Of a stretch of DNA of 37,475 bases, positions 26,066 through 33,995 are shown one piece after another; positions within the stretch are counted from its first letter, which is position 1, and each line of letters begins with the position of its first letter. Made by a program: the position numbers and the translations under genes. Origin of the DNA: Microcaldota archaeon (GTDB taxonomy: Archaea; Micrarchaeota; Micrarchaeia; Micrarchaeales; CABMGC01). Under the pieces are notes generated by a model. That model worked only from the letters and a program-made list of their open reading frames with translations, searched no databases and had not been told where the DNA came from. The stretch spans positions 1 through 37,475 of the forward strand of contig JAKAUU010000031.1 in the NCBI GenBank assembly GCA_021817505.1. Direction: 5' to 3'.

Positions 26066-27060
26066 TTATGCACCGCAGTGGTTAACTCAATAACGTAGTT
26101 CATATTTTTATCAATGTTTATATATACATTGGGCTCCTTTGAGGTTCTGCCTTTTATGAACCCACGGAGCATCGCTACGGACAGCTCTGCCATGTCTGCA
26201 TTTGAGTTATAGTATGAGCATGAGAGTTTTGCTGAGGCGCTCTTCTGCTTTATCTCGATTGACTCTCCGGACATTCCGAAATATCTGGCCAGATTCTCCA
26301 GTATCTCACTGGGATCCTCAGACATGTGCCTCTGGGAGATCTCGATCCCTATCAGATAGAGCAGCTTGGTCACTTCACTCCTGAGAGGCTGCTTTGCCAT
26401 CGGCAGCATTGGCAGCATATGGTACTCCGCCTCCGACCTGCTGCTGAACTTTATCCCATGCATGTGCGTTGCTATCGCATCTATAACATCCTCGATAGAA
26501 GGAGGGGTGTGCTCCTTCAGGACCCTTCCCGGATATGAGACGAACCTGCACTCCTTGTTCCCGTAGTATATGCACTCCTTCTCTATAGTGTTTATCGGCT
26601 CTCCTGAATGTGCCGAGAGGTACCCTGCTATTATTCCGGATTCGAAGAAGTGTATTCTTGCCCCTATGTTTATTGCAGGGTATTTCTTTGAGCCGGCGTT
26701 TATTGCCAGTGCATCTATGAAAGGATAGTATTTGATATGCCTGAAACCGAGCCTGCGGAGAGCAGGGATGAGCAGGTTATCCTCTTTTTTAGAGCTTGAT
26801 CGTATCTCCATCCCTATAGAATAGCCGAAATTATATGCAGCCCTCGACATGCTTGGCGTCAGTGCATAGATAAGGTCCTCTATTACCGCTGCGTCGGATA
26901 GGTCTTTTGTTGAATAGGCCAGGCTCTTTGCAAGGAGGCTTTCAAGATCGGCAGCTTGTGGCAACTGGCGTGGTTTTGGTTTTGCTTTCCTTGCAGGCGC
27001 TTTTCTTGCAACGGGCTTGCGCCCGGAAGCAGCCTTTTTCTTGTTTTTAGCTTGTTTCAT
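26062..27060 (-). CDS. V4R-domain protein with Lys/Ala-rich basic N-terminal tail
   Basis: FFESGIIAGYLSAHSGEPINTIEKECIYYGNKECRFVSYP (V4R signature); N-terminus MKQAKNKKKAASGRKPVARKAPARKAKPKPRQ. Stop overlaps secY start (ATGA). Confidence 0.7.
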   Translation of the reverse strand: MKQAKNKKKAASGRKPVARKAPARKAKPKPRQLPQAADLESLLAKSLAYSTKDLSDAAVIEDLIYALTPSMSRAAYNFGYSIGMEIRSSSKKEDNLLIPALRRLGFRHIKYYPFIDALAINAGSKKYPAINIGARIHFFESGIIAGYLSAHSGEPINTIEKECIYYGNKECRFVSYPGRVLKEHTPPSIEDVIDAIATHMHGIKFSSRSEAEYHMLPMLPMAKQPLRSEVTKLLYLIGIEISQRHMSEDPSEILENLARYFGMSGESIEIKQKSASAKLSCSYYNSNADMAELSVAMLRGFIKGRTSKEPNVYINIDKNMNYVIELTTAVHK

Positions 27061-27122
27061 GCGCTCTCAACAATCCTCTTTGCATAGGAATATTTATATC
27101 TGCTTTTTAACAGCTATTAATA

Positions 27123-28721
27123 ATGGACCTGCTCGCACTGATACTCCAATTGGTTATTGATACTTCCGTTTCATGGTTAAGAATGTTTATCGCACTCTTC
27201 CTCTCGATAATAATCGGCCTTGCCATAGGGATTTATGCCGCAACTTCAGAAAGCGCTTCCAAAATAATAATACCTGTTGTTGACGTTCTGCAGACACTGC
27301 CAATACTTGCCTTCTTCCCTTTTGTGATATTCGTGGTTGTGAGCGCCCTTCCTGGTTCCTTGGGAGTCAACGCCGCTGTGATCTTCCTCATAATAACGAG
27401 CATGCTCTGGAATATAATATTCGGCGTTTACGAAGCGGTAAAGACGCTTCCTAATGAAATGCTGGAGATTGCGTCCCTGTACAGGTTCAGCACGCTTGAC
27501 AGGATAAGGAAGATATTCATACCTGCAAGCATACCTCGTGTCATTGAGCAGAGCAGGCTCTCCTGGGCGATAGGGCTTTTTTACCTTGTTACAAGCGAGA
27601 TATTCTCTGTGGGGAACACGCAGTATCAGGTAGGTTACGGCATAGGAGTTGCGCTCGTAACACTCGGATCTACCAACATATACTACTACCTTGTAGGAGT
27701 GCTTGTCTTCCTTGCGTTCCTCATAGTCACAATATTGTTCTTCTTCAACCCTCTTGAAAAGAGATTCAAGATAGGCGAGCCGAAGGACGTAGACATCATA
27801 GGTTATAAGAGGGCGGCATCTGTCGTCAGCATGGTCAGAAAGGTCTCCTATGTTGACAGGGCCACCAGCCTGCTGGTAAACAGCGGAGCCACGATAACTA
27901 AGAGCAGCATTAAGATTGCAAAAAGAGTAAGGCTTCCTTATGCGACTGCAAAGAAGAAGAGGAAGAGCGGCGGCATTTACAGATACGCGCCTTATTTAGT
28001 TGCCGCTTTTGCCTGCATATTGCTTGTTTATTCCGTAATAGAGTTTAACCTTGCACAGTATGAAGGCGAGGTGATTATGGCACTATTCGCAACGCTTGCC
28101 AGGGTATGGGCAGCGTATGCCGTGATACTGCTTATTGCGATACCCCTCTGCATATACCTCATATTCGTCTCAAGAAGCAAGGTCAGGTATACGACGACTT
28201 TCATGATACTCGCATCGATACCTGCAACGATATTGATGCCTGTGATAGTGATCGCCTTCAAGGGCCTGCCCTATGGGCCGAATCTTGTTGCATTCCTGAT
28301 ATTCTTCTTAAGCGGCATCTGGTACGTCATATTCGGAATACTCTCCAATGCGAGCGCCATAAGCAACATACTTGAGGTAAGGGACGTTTATGGGGTCAGG
28401 GGAAGGAAGGCATGGAGGGAGTTTTATATAGGGGCGATACTGCCTGGCCTGATAACCGGAAGCATAACCGCAGTAGCTGCAGAGTGGAACGCCAGCATAG
28501 TTGCAGAATACTTCACAAGCAGCGGGATATCCGGAACGGGGAGCAGCACCGTACTCACATCTGTTGGCGTAGGCATGGGTAAACTCCTTGATTTATCGCT
28601 AAATGCGAACAACGTAGGCCTTCTGATGCTCGCGATAGTAAATATGGTGGCCATGATATACCTTATAAATTTCTTTGTCTGGAAGAGGCTATATAGAAAG
28701 GTTGCTGCGGTTTACAAGTGA
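27123..28721 (+). CDS. ABC transporter permease, NitT/TauT-like, two fused permease domains
   Basis: Two copies of the permease-type pattern (YEAVKTLPNEMLEIASLYRFSTLDRIRKIFIPASIP; EVRDVYGVRGRKAWREFYIGAILPGLITGSITAVAAEWNASIVAEYF) separated by a basic linker. Confidence 0.88.
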   Translation: MDLLALILQLVIDTSVSWLRMFIALFLSIIIGLAIGIYAATSESASKIIIPVVDVLQTLPILAFFPFVIFVVVSALPGSLGVNAAVIFLIITSMLWNIIFGVYEAVKTLPNEMLEIASLYRFSTLDRIRKIFIPASIPRVIEQSRLSWAIGLFYLVTSEIFSVGNTQYQVGYGIGVALVTLGSTNIYYYLVGVLVFLAFLIVTILFFFNPLEKRFKIGEPKDVDIIGYKRAASVVSMVRKVSYVDRATSLLVNSGATITKSSIKIAKRVRLPYATAKKKRKSGGIYRYAPYLVAAFACILLVYSVIEFNLAQYEGEVIMALFATLARVWAAYAVILLIAIPLCIYLIFVSRSKVRYTTTFMILASIPATILMPVIVIAFKGLPYGPNLVAFLIFFLSGIWYVIFGILSNASAISNILEVRDVYGVRGRKAWREFYIGAILPGLITGSITAVAAEWNASIVAEYFTSSGISGTGSSTVLTSVGVGMGKLLDLSLNANNVGLLMLAIVNMVAMIYLINFFVWKRLYRKVAAVYK

Positions 28722-28725
28722 TATC

Positions 28726-29472
28726 ATGAAGATGGTTTCGATAGAGCATGTTTCATTCAGCTTTGAAGACAGCGGGATAGAGGTTATGGATGATGTCTCC
28801 TTCTATGTCAATGAAGGGGAGTTCGTATCGATAATAGGCCCTTCAGGCTGCGGGAAAAGCACGTTGCTTAGGATAATAGCGGGGCTGATACCTCCGAAAA
28901 AAGGAAGCGTCCATTACTCGGGGAAGAAGGTTGATGGGCCGAGCCATGGGATGGGCTTTGTCTTCCAGGATTTCGCACTCATGCCATGGCTGACCAATCT
29001 TGAGAACATAAAGGTAGGTCTCTCCTTGACAGATATGGGCGAGGATAAGAAAAATGAGATAGCCGTTGGTCTTTTGAACAAGTTTGGATTGGGCGGACTG
29101 GGCAAGCAGTATCCTAACTCGCTCAGTGGAGGCATGAAGCAGAGAGTGGGGATAGCCAGGGCTATTGCGGCTGCTCCCGATGTGCTGCTCATGGATGAGC
29201 CCTTCAGCGCGCTTGATGAGCTGACTGCCGAGACTCTCAGATCCGATATAGTGTTTATGCTTGAGAGCAAGGACATATCCGTAAAATCAGTCATAATGGT
29301 AACCCATAACGTCGAGGAAGCGGTTGAGCTTTCCGACAGGGTGATAGTGCTTTCAAAAAAGCCTTCGTGTGTGAAGAGGATAGAGGTAATAAAGCACAAG
29401 CGTCCGCGTGACAGAAAAGCCGGATGGTTCGGCAAGGTTGAAGACGACATATACGCTGATCTTACAGACTGA
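28726..29472 (+). CDS. ABC transporter ATP-binding protein (NitT/TauT-like)
   Basis: Walker A GPSGCGKST, signature LSGGMKQRVGIARA, Walker B VLLMDEPFSALD, H-loop VTHN. Start reassigned to ATG 28726 (track 28675). Confidence 0.95.
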   Translation: MKMVSIEHVSFSFEDSGIEVMDDVSFYVNEGEFVSIIGPSGCGKSTLLRIIAGLIPPKKGSVHYSGKKVDGPSHGMGFVFQDFALMPWLTNLENIKVGLSLTDMGEDKKNEIAVGLLNKFGLGGLGKQYPNSLSGGMKQRVGIARAIAAAPDVLLMDEPFSALDELTAETLRSDIVFMLESKDISVKSVIMVTHNVEEAVELSDRVIVLSKKPSCVKRIEVIKHKRPRDRKAGWFGKVEDDIYADLTD

Positions 29473-29949
29473 TCATTTTGAATTCGACCATGTGTCATTC
29501 TCAGGGTCGTAGCGCAGGAGCTTTGTCCTTACGCCCCAGTCAACAAGAAGGCCTTTTAATATTTCATGGTTCCTTTGCTTTTCTCCGTGAAAGACAAAGC
29601 CCATTGTCCCTAAGGAATCGAATAGTTCTTCAGAGCTCATCTCTTTCTTCGAGAGGATCTCCGCGGTGCTCTTGAAAGGTTCGATCGCCTCGAGCTTGGC
29701 CTTTATTATCTTTGACCTGTTCCTGACGGTTATGCTCTCGCCTTCCTTGGTAAGGGTTATCCTTGAATCCTTTGTCTTTGTGAACCCAAGCATGTCGCAT
29801 GCTTCTATGAGCGGAAGCAATGAATCTATGTCAATTTCGGACTCCTCTGCCAGTTTTGCAAGATCCATCCTGTTGCCATTCTCCTTTATTATCTTGATGA
29901 TGCCGAGCATCCTGCTCATGCCTATGTCTAAAGGAAAGAGCTTATTCAT
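29473..29949 (-). CDS. Stand-alone AAA-associated C-terminal domain protein (ABC ATPase accessory/winged-helix-like)
   Basis: LAKLAEESEIDIDSLLPLIEACDMLGFTKTKDSRITLTKEGESI...EPFKSTAEILSKKEMSSEELFDSLG resembles the C-terminal AAA-associated domain of archaeal nitrate/sulfonate-type ATPases. Confidence 0.65.
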   Translation of the reverse strand: MNKLFPLDIGMSRMLGIIKIIKENGNRMDLAKLAEESEIDIDSLLPLIEACDMLGFTKTKDSRITLTKEGESITVRNRSKIIKAKLEAIEPFKSTAEILSKKEMSSEELFDSLGTMGFVFHGEKQRNHEILKGLLVDWGVRTKLLRYDPENDTWSNSK

Positions 29950-30000
29950 ATCTGGCTATAGGCAAGATTAAGCTTATATTCCTTTTCTTGTGCTCGCAGA

Positions 30001-30927
30001 TCAGGCTATTTCGTAGTGCTCAAGGAGCTCCTTTATGCCCTGGTCCACGTCCACCTTGGCCTCGAATCCCAGCTTCTCCCTTGCATTCCTGGTATCCGCA
30101 AGCGTATGCTGGACGTAATTGCTTATCTTGTTGGGCACGTATTGGGTTTTCAGCTCTTTTCCTGAAAATTCGCTTATCTTAGCAACAGTGTCGTTCAGTG
30201 TGTAGCTCTTGCCTGTGCCAACGTTGAAGATACCATAGCCCTTGTAAGAGGAAGCGAGTATCGCAGCATTTACCACGTCTGAAACATTTGTAAAGTCCCT
30301 GGTCTGCTTGCCGTCCCCATATATAACTGCAGGCTGGTTGTCCCGCAACGCCCATATGAACTGCGTGACAAGATTGGCATACTGCTTCTTGTTCTCCTCT
30401 CTCTTTCCATAAACGGAGAAGAGCCTTATGCCTGTTGCGTCAAGGCCGTATAATTTGGAATATAGCTCTGCAAGCCTCTCCACGTAATACCTTGCTTCCG
30501 TATAGAAATCGGTTACATTCGGCATCAGATTCTCTGAATACGGCATCTGCAGCCCGTTGTATAGCGAGGATGATGATATGAAGACGTTCTTTGCATTCTT
30601 CTCTATAGAGTATTTGAATACCTTTACTGCCCCTTCGACAACCTCATGGACACGGTTATTATCCTCCTTGTACATTGGGGTTGAAGAGTACATTCCAAGG
30701 TGGAATATGTAGTCAGGATTGACATCTGCCTTGCTTATCTCCTTTGCGTCAAGCTTGAGCAGTTTAACGTTGTTGTTCTTGATGTCATCCGCAAGATTTG
30801 CCTCTGTTCCCGTATGCATGTTGTCTATTACCGTAACACTGTTTTCCTTTGCAAGAGCTGAAACAAGATTGCTCCCTATGAAGCCCGCTCCTCCGGTCAC
30901 TATTATCTCTTTGTCTTTGATAGCCAT
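30001..30927 (-). CDS. NAD-dependent epimerase/dehydratase (extended SDR, GalE-like)
   Basis: VTGGAGFIGSNLVSAL Rossmann motif, VFISSSSLYNG, RLFSVYGKRE; catalytic motif position reads YTEAR rather than YxxxK. Confidence 0.9.
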   Translation of the reverse strand: MAIKDKEIIVTGGAGFIGSNLVSALAKENSVTVIDNMHTGTEANLADDIKNNNVKLLKLDAKEISKADVNPDYIFHLGMYSSTPMYKEDNNRVHEVVEGAVKVFKYSIEKNAKNVFISSSSLYNGLQMPYSENLMPNVTDFYTEARYYVERLAELYSKLYGLDATGIRLFSVYGKREENKKQYANLVTQFIWALRDNQPAVIYGDGKQTRDFTNVSDVVNAAILASSYKGYGIFNVGTGKSYTLNDTVAKISEFSGKELKTQYVPNKISNYVQHTLADTRNAREKLGFEAKVDVDQGIKELLEHYEIA

Positions 30928-31006
30928 AGTATTCGCCTAAACCTGTCAATTACTGGTTTGTTTTCCACATATAAAAAGCTTGCTTTTTTGTTTATTGGAT
31001 AAGAAT

Positions 31007-31525
31007 TCAGACCTTTCCCAGGTAGTGATAGATAATGCCCAGATTAAGGAGTATGAGGATCGCCATAAGGTATATCTGGTATGTGCTGATGTAGAAGTTC
31101 AGAAGAGTCACGTCTGCGACCGTCCCTCCGACCACATAAAGAAGCGATATGAATATCGGCACGGTGCATGCGCAGCTTGCTATCGTCCCTCCTGCAAGCA
31201 TTATGATTGATCCTGATACGCTCCCGGAAATGGCACGTGCATATTTTATGTGGCCGTGTATGGAAGATACTGCAACTGTTAGGAGTAGGGCCGAGGTAAT
31301 AACAAGCAGATAGAGCATGTATGTGGGAATGGTTATCAGGAAGATGCCGTAGTTGCTGCTTATTATCAAGTAATAGAATACCATATAGTAGATTATCGCT
31401 GTGACTGCAAAAACTGTTAGGTAAATAGGTTTTCTCAGTACTGAGGTTAGCCTGCTGATCCTGCTCATCGGGGTTCTCTTAGGCCTCTTTGGATTTCTCT
31501 TACGCTTTTCAGGTTCCCGCGGCAT
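31007..31525 (-). CDS. Integral membrane protein with conserved-looking SCAC motif, partner of DUF929 gene
   Basis: Basic N-terminus, about 4 TMs, GGTIASCACTVPIFISLLYVVGG; 18 nt downstream of the DUF929 gene on the same strand. Confidence 0.65.
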   Translation of the reverse strand: MPREPEKRKRNPKRPKRTPMSRISRLTSVLRKPIYLTVFAVTAIIYYMVFYYLIISSNYGIFLITIPTYMLYLLVITSALLLTVAVSSIHGHIKYARAISGSVSGSIIMLAGGTIASCACTVPIFISLLYVVGGTVADVTLLNFYISTYQIYLMAILILLNLGIIYHYLGKV

Positions 31526-31543
31526 TTTTATTACCGGTTAAGT

Positions 31544-32605
31544 TCAGAATGAATTCTTCTCTATCTGCAGCTCTATCTTGCTTATCGCAGGAAGGCTGCA
31601 TGCGCTTATTGATGTTGAGTTGTTCATGGTTAGGCACATCTCCGCTATGTAGACATCAGCAGCGGCATACTCTGACCAGGAGAACTGGTCGTTCGGCTTT
31701 GCCAGTGAATTGAGAATCTGCGCGTGAGTCATGTATGTGATTTCAGGATAACTGCCTATGATCGCTGTCGAGTTGCCGAAGTCTATGCCATCGGCCCCGT
31801 TAAGCTGGTAGTTGCCCCAGATAGTGTAGGGTGTGCCGGTGAAATTATTGAGCTTGTTTATCAGATTGAATGCGGCTATGGCGCTCTGGTTTTTGGAATT
31901 GTTTACCTCCTGGCCTATTGCAGACATCGGCTGCAGTGCAAATCCCCCTGTTATCGGATATTCGTCTTCGAGAGTTATGAAGTTTATGTAGGGGCTATTG
32001 TAATGGTTTGTAATGTCCAATCCTGGAGTCGTATACTCATTGGCATTCCAGTATAGAGTAGGGACGTCGCTGTCCTGAAGGGCGCTGTAGCCTTTGTACA
32101 GTGCGTTGAAGCTTCCGAATCTTGATAGGGCAAGAGCCATTGCCCACCTGTTCTCTCCGCAGAATACGCAGGTTATCGAACCCAGATATATTACAGAGGG
32201 CTTGCCGTTTATCACCACTCCGTTAGTGGGATAAACCTTGAAGCTGCCTATCAGATATGCTACAGGATTCTTTATCGAACCGTTCAGGTACATCTCTCCG
32301 GCGGTTTCAAAGTATGAATTAGGGGCATTGTTTATTATGCCAAGCTGCGTCGTGTTAAGCGGCTGGTCTATATTGGCAAGCCTGTTTCCGAAAGTATTGT
32401 TAGTAATGGTATTGGAGGTTGAATTTGAGGCCAGAGTATGGTTTGCCGCAGCTGGCTGCGTCTCTATTTTTACAAGGGCAAAAGCAGCTATGGTTATGGC
32501 TATGATTGCTACTACTAAAGATACTGAAGAGACTATTCTAAGCGTCTGTATAGCTTTTTTGTAAGATGTGACGCTCTTTTGAGAATCCGATTTTTTTGCT
32601 GCCAT
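31544..32605 (-). CDS. DUF929-family secreted/membrane-anchored thioredoxin-like protein
   Basis: N-terminal TM VSLVVAIIAITIAAFALV; GKPSVIYLGSITCVFCGENRWAMALALSRFGSF (CxxC); PTLYWNANEYTTPG; FINLITLEDEYP-like segment. Confidence 0.75.
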   Translation of the reverse strand: MAAKKSDSQKSVTSYKKAIQTLRIVSSVSLVVAIIAITIAAFALVKIETQPAAANHTLASNSTSNTITNNTFGNRLANIDQPLNTTQLGIINNAPNSYFETAGEMYLNGSIKNPVAYLIGSFKVYPTNGVVINGKPSVIYLGSITCVFCGENRWAMALALSRFGSFNALYKGYSALQDSDVPTLYWNANEYTTPGLDITNHYNSPYINFITLEDEYPITGGFALQPMSAIGQEVNNSKNQSAIAAFNLINKLNNFTGTPYTIWGNYQLNGADGIDFGNSTAIIGSYPEITYMTHAQILNSLAKPNDQFSWSEYAAADVYIAEMCLTMNNSTSISACSLPAISKIELQIEKNSF

Positions 32606-32841
32606 AATTAACATCCTCGCTACTTCGTAGCTATTTTACAGTAATGGATGGAAATTGGTATTTATCATACTTTCCTTTTTGTTAGTTTACTTCGGATTTA
32701 TATCATGGCTTAATTTGCCATCCGCATGTACGACATGGTCATTTTTATGCTTCTAAATTCGGTTTTATATGAGATGCTATAATAAGTTAATGATATAAAA
32801 TAAAATCTAGGTTTTAAAATATAGATAATATAAGGATAAGC

Positions 32842-33603
32842 ATGAGCCAGCTTTCAAGCACGATGATAAAAGAGACAGCTATGGAACTTCCGGAGATGTC
32901 TGATGCCCACTGCCACCTTGAACTATTCAAACATCCTTTGGAAATTATAGAAAGAGTACGATCGGAGGGCATCCGGATGATCATAACTTCAGGAGGCACT
33001 GTGGAAGGGAATATGGGAGCCGTAGAGATGACGGGCTATGATGGTGTTTTCGCTACGGTAGGGATAGATCCTTCTGCAATAGGGGATGCGGATCGCATAG
33101 AAGATCTTGAGATGCAGGTACGATCGAATCCGAAGATAATAGGGATAGGGGAGATAGGCCTTGATTCCAAATACATTGACAGGTATGGTCTTGATCTTCA
33201 GAGAGACATTTTCAGAAAGCAGATAAACATAGCTGAGGAGCTGGACATACCTGTAGTGGTGCATGCAAGAGGCATGATGAAACATGTGGTGGAGATTGTG
33301 CATGAGTTCCCAAGGGTCCGTTTCATGATGCACTTTTTCGACGGCACACTGGAAGAGGCGCAGAAGCTTGCAGGAATGGGGCACCTGATATCCATACCGC
33401 CAAGGCTTTCCTCGAATAGGAAAAAGGTTATAAAGCATCTCGATATAAGCAATATAGTAGTTGAGACGGATTCCCCGGTTGCTGGAAACAGCCCTTCGGA
33501 TGTTAAGGAGACCTTGGAGTTTATATCAAAAATGAAAGGTATCAGCTTTTACGATGTGGCTTCCATGATAACCGGAAATCTAAAGAGATTTTTTTATATA
33601 TGA
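32842..33603 (+). CDS. TatD-family metal-dependent hydrolase
   Basis: SDAHCHLELF, IGIGEIGLDSKY, DIPVVVHARGMMKHVVEIV, NIVVETDSPV. Confidence 0.92.
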   Translation: MSQLSSTMIKETAMELPEMSDAHCHLELFKHPLEIIERVRSEGIRMIITSGGTVEGNMGAVEMTGYDGVFATVGIDPSAIGDADRIEDLEMQVRSNPKIIGIGEIGLDSKYIDRYGLDLQRDIFRKQINIAEELDIPVVVHARGMMKHVVEIVHEFPRVRFMMHFFDGTLEEAQKLAGMGHLISIPPRLSSNRKKVIKHLDISNIVVETDSPVAGNSPSDVKETLEFISKMKGISFYDVASMITGNLKRFFYI

Positions 33604-33610
33604 TATTAAT

Positions 33611-33699
33611 GGGCCCGTAGCTCAGCTTGGACAGAGCGACAGACTTCTAATCTGAGGGTCGCGGGTTCAAAAGACCTTCTGAAAATCCCGCCGGGCCCG
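33611..33699 (+). tRNA. tRNA-Arg (TCT anticodon) with 14-nt intron in the T-loop
   Basis: GGGCCCG TA GCTC AGCTTGGACA GAGC G ACAGA CTTCTAA TCTGA GGGTC GCGGG TTCAAA[AGACCTTCTGAAAA]T CCCGC CGGGCCC G. Confidence 0.9.
33672..33685 (+). other. Non-canonical tRNA intron (about position 59/60) in a bulge-helix-bulge
   Basis: TTCA/TGAA 4-bp central helix flanked by 3-nt bulges AAA and AAT; splicing after the second nt of each bulge yields T-loop TTCAAAT. Confidence 0.8.
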
Positions 33700-33714
33700 A
33701 TATGAAGTGATGTT

Positions 33715-33984
33715 ATGGGAAACAATAAGGAATTTGACGAGATAATCGCGCAGATAAAGCAGCAGATAGACTCCTTGCTTAATGATAACAGCGTTCCTAG
33801 GAACGTGAAGAATTCGCTGAGCGAGGCAAAGGTTGCACTTGCTGATGAAAAGAATCCTTATTCGGTCAGGGCAGGCACAGCGACATATAAAGTAGATGAG
33901 ATAAGCAACGACATAAACCTGCCTCCCTATGCCAGGACAGTTGTCTGGAACATACTCAGCATGCTTGAAGGAATAAAGGAGTGA
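33715..33984 (+). CDS. UPF0147 family protein
   Basis: LLNDNSVPRNVKNSLSEAK...NPYSVRAGTATYKVDEISNDINLPPYARTVVWNILSMLEGI. Confidence 0.88.
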   Translation: MGNNKEFDEIIAQIKQQIDSLLNDNSVPRNVKNSLSEAKVALADEKNPYSVRAGTATYKVDEISNDINLPPYARTVVWNILSMLEGIKE

Positions 33985-33995
33985 GCATCTGTTGA

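Noticed and set aside
28914-29498. 194-aa minus-strand ORF opposite the ABC ATPase
   Set aside because: Antisense to the Walker/ABC signature region; a better gene is the sense strand.
32691-32778. Imperfect direct repeat TTCGGATTTATATCATGGCT / TTCGGTTTTATATGAGATGCT in the DUF929-tatD gap
   Set aside because: Only two short imperfect copies in AT-rich sequence; no clear function.
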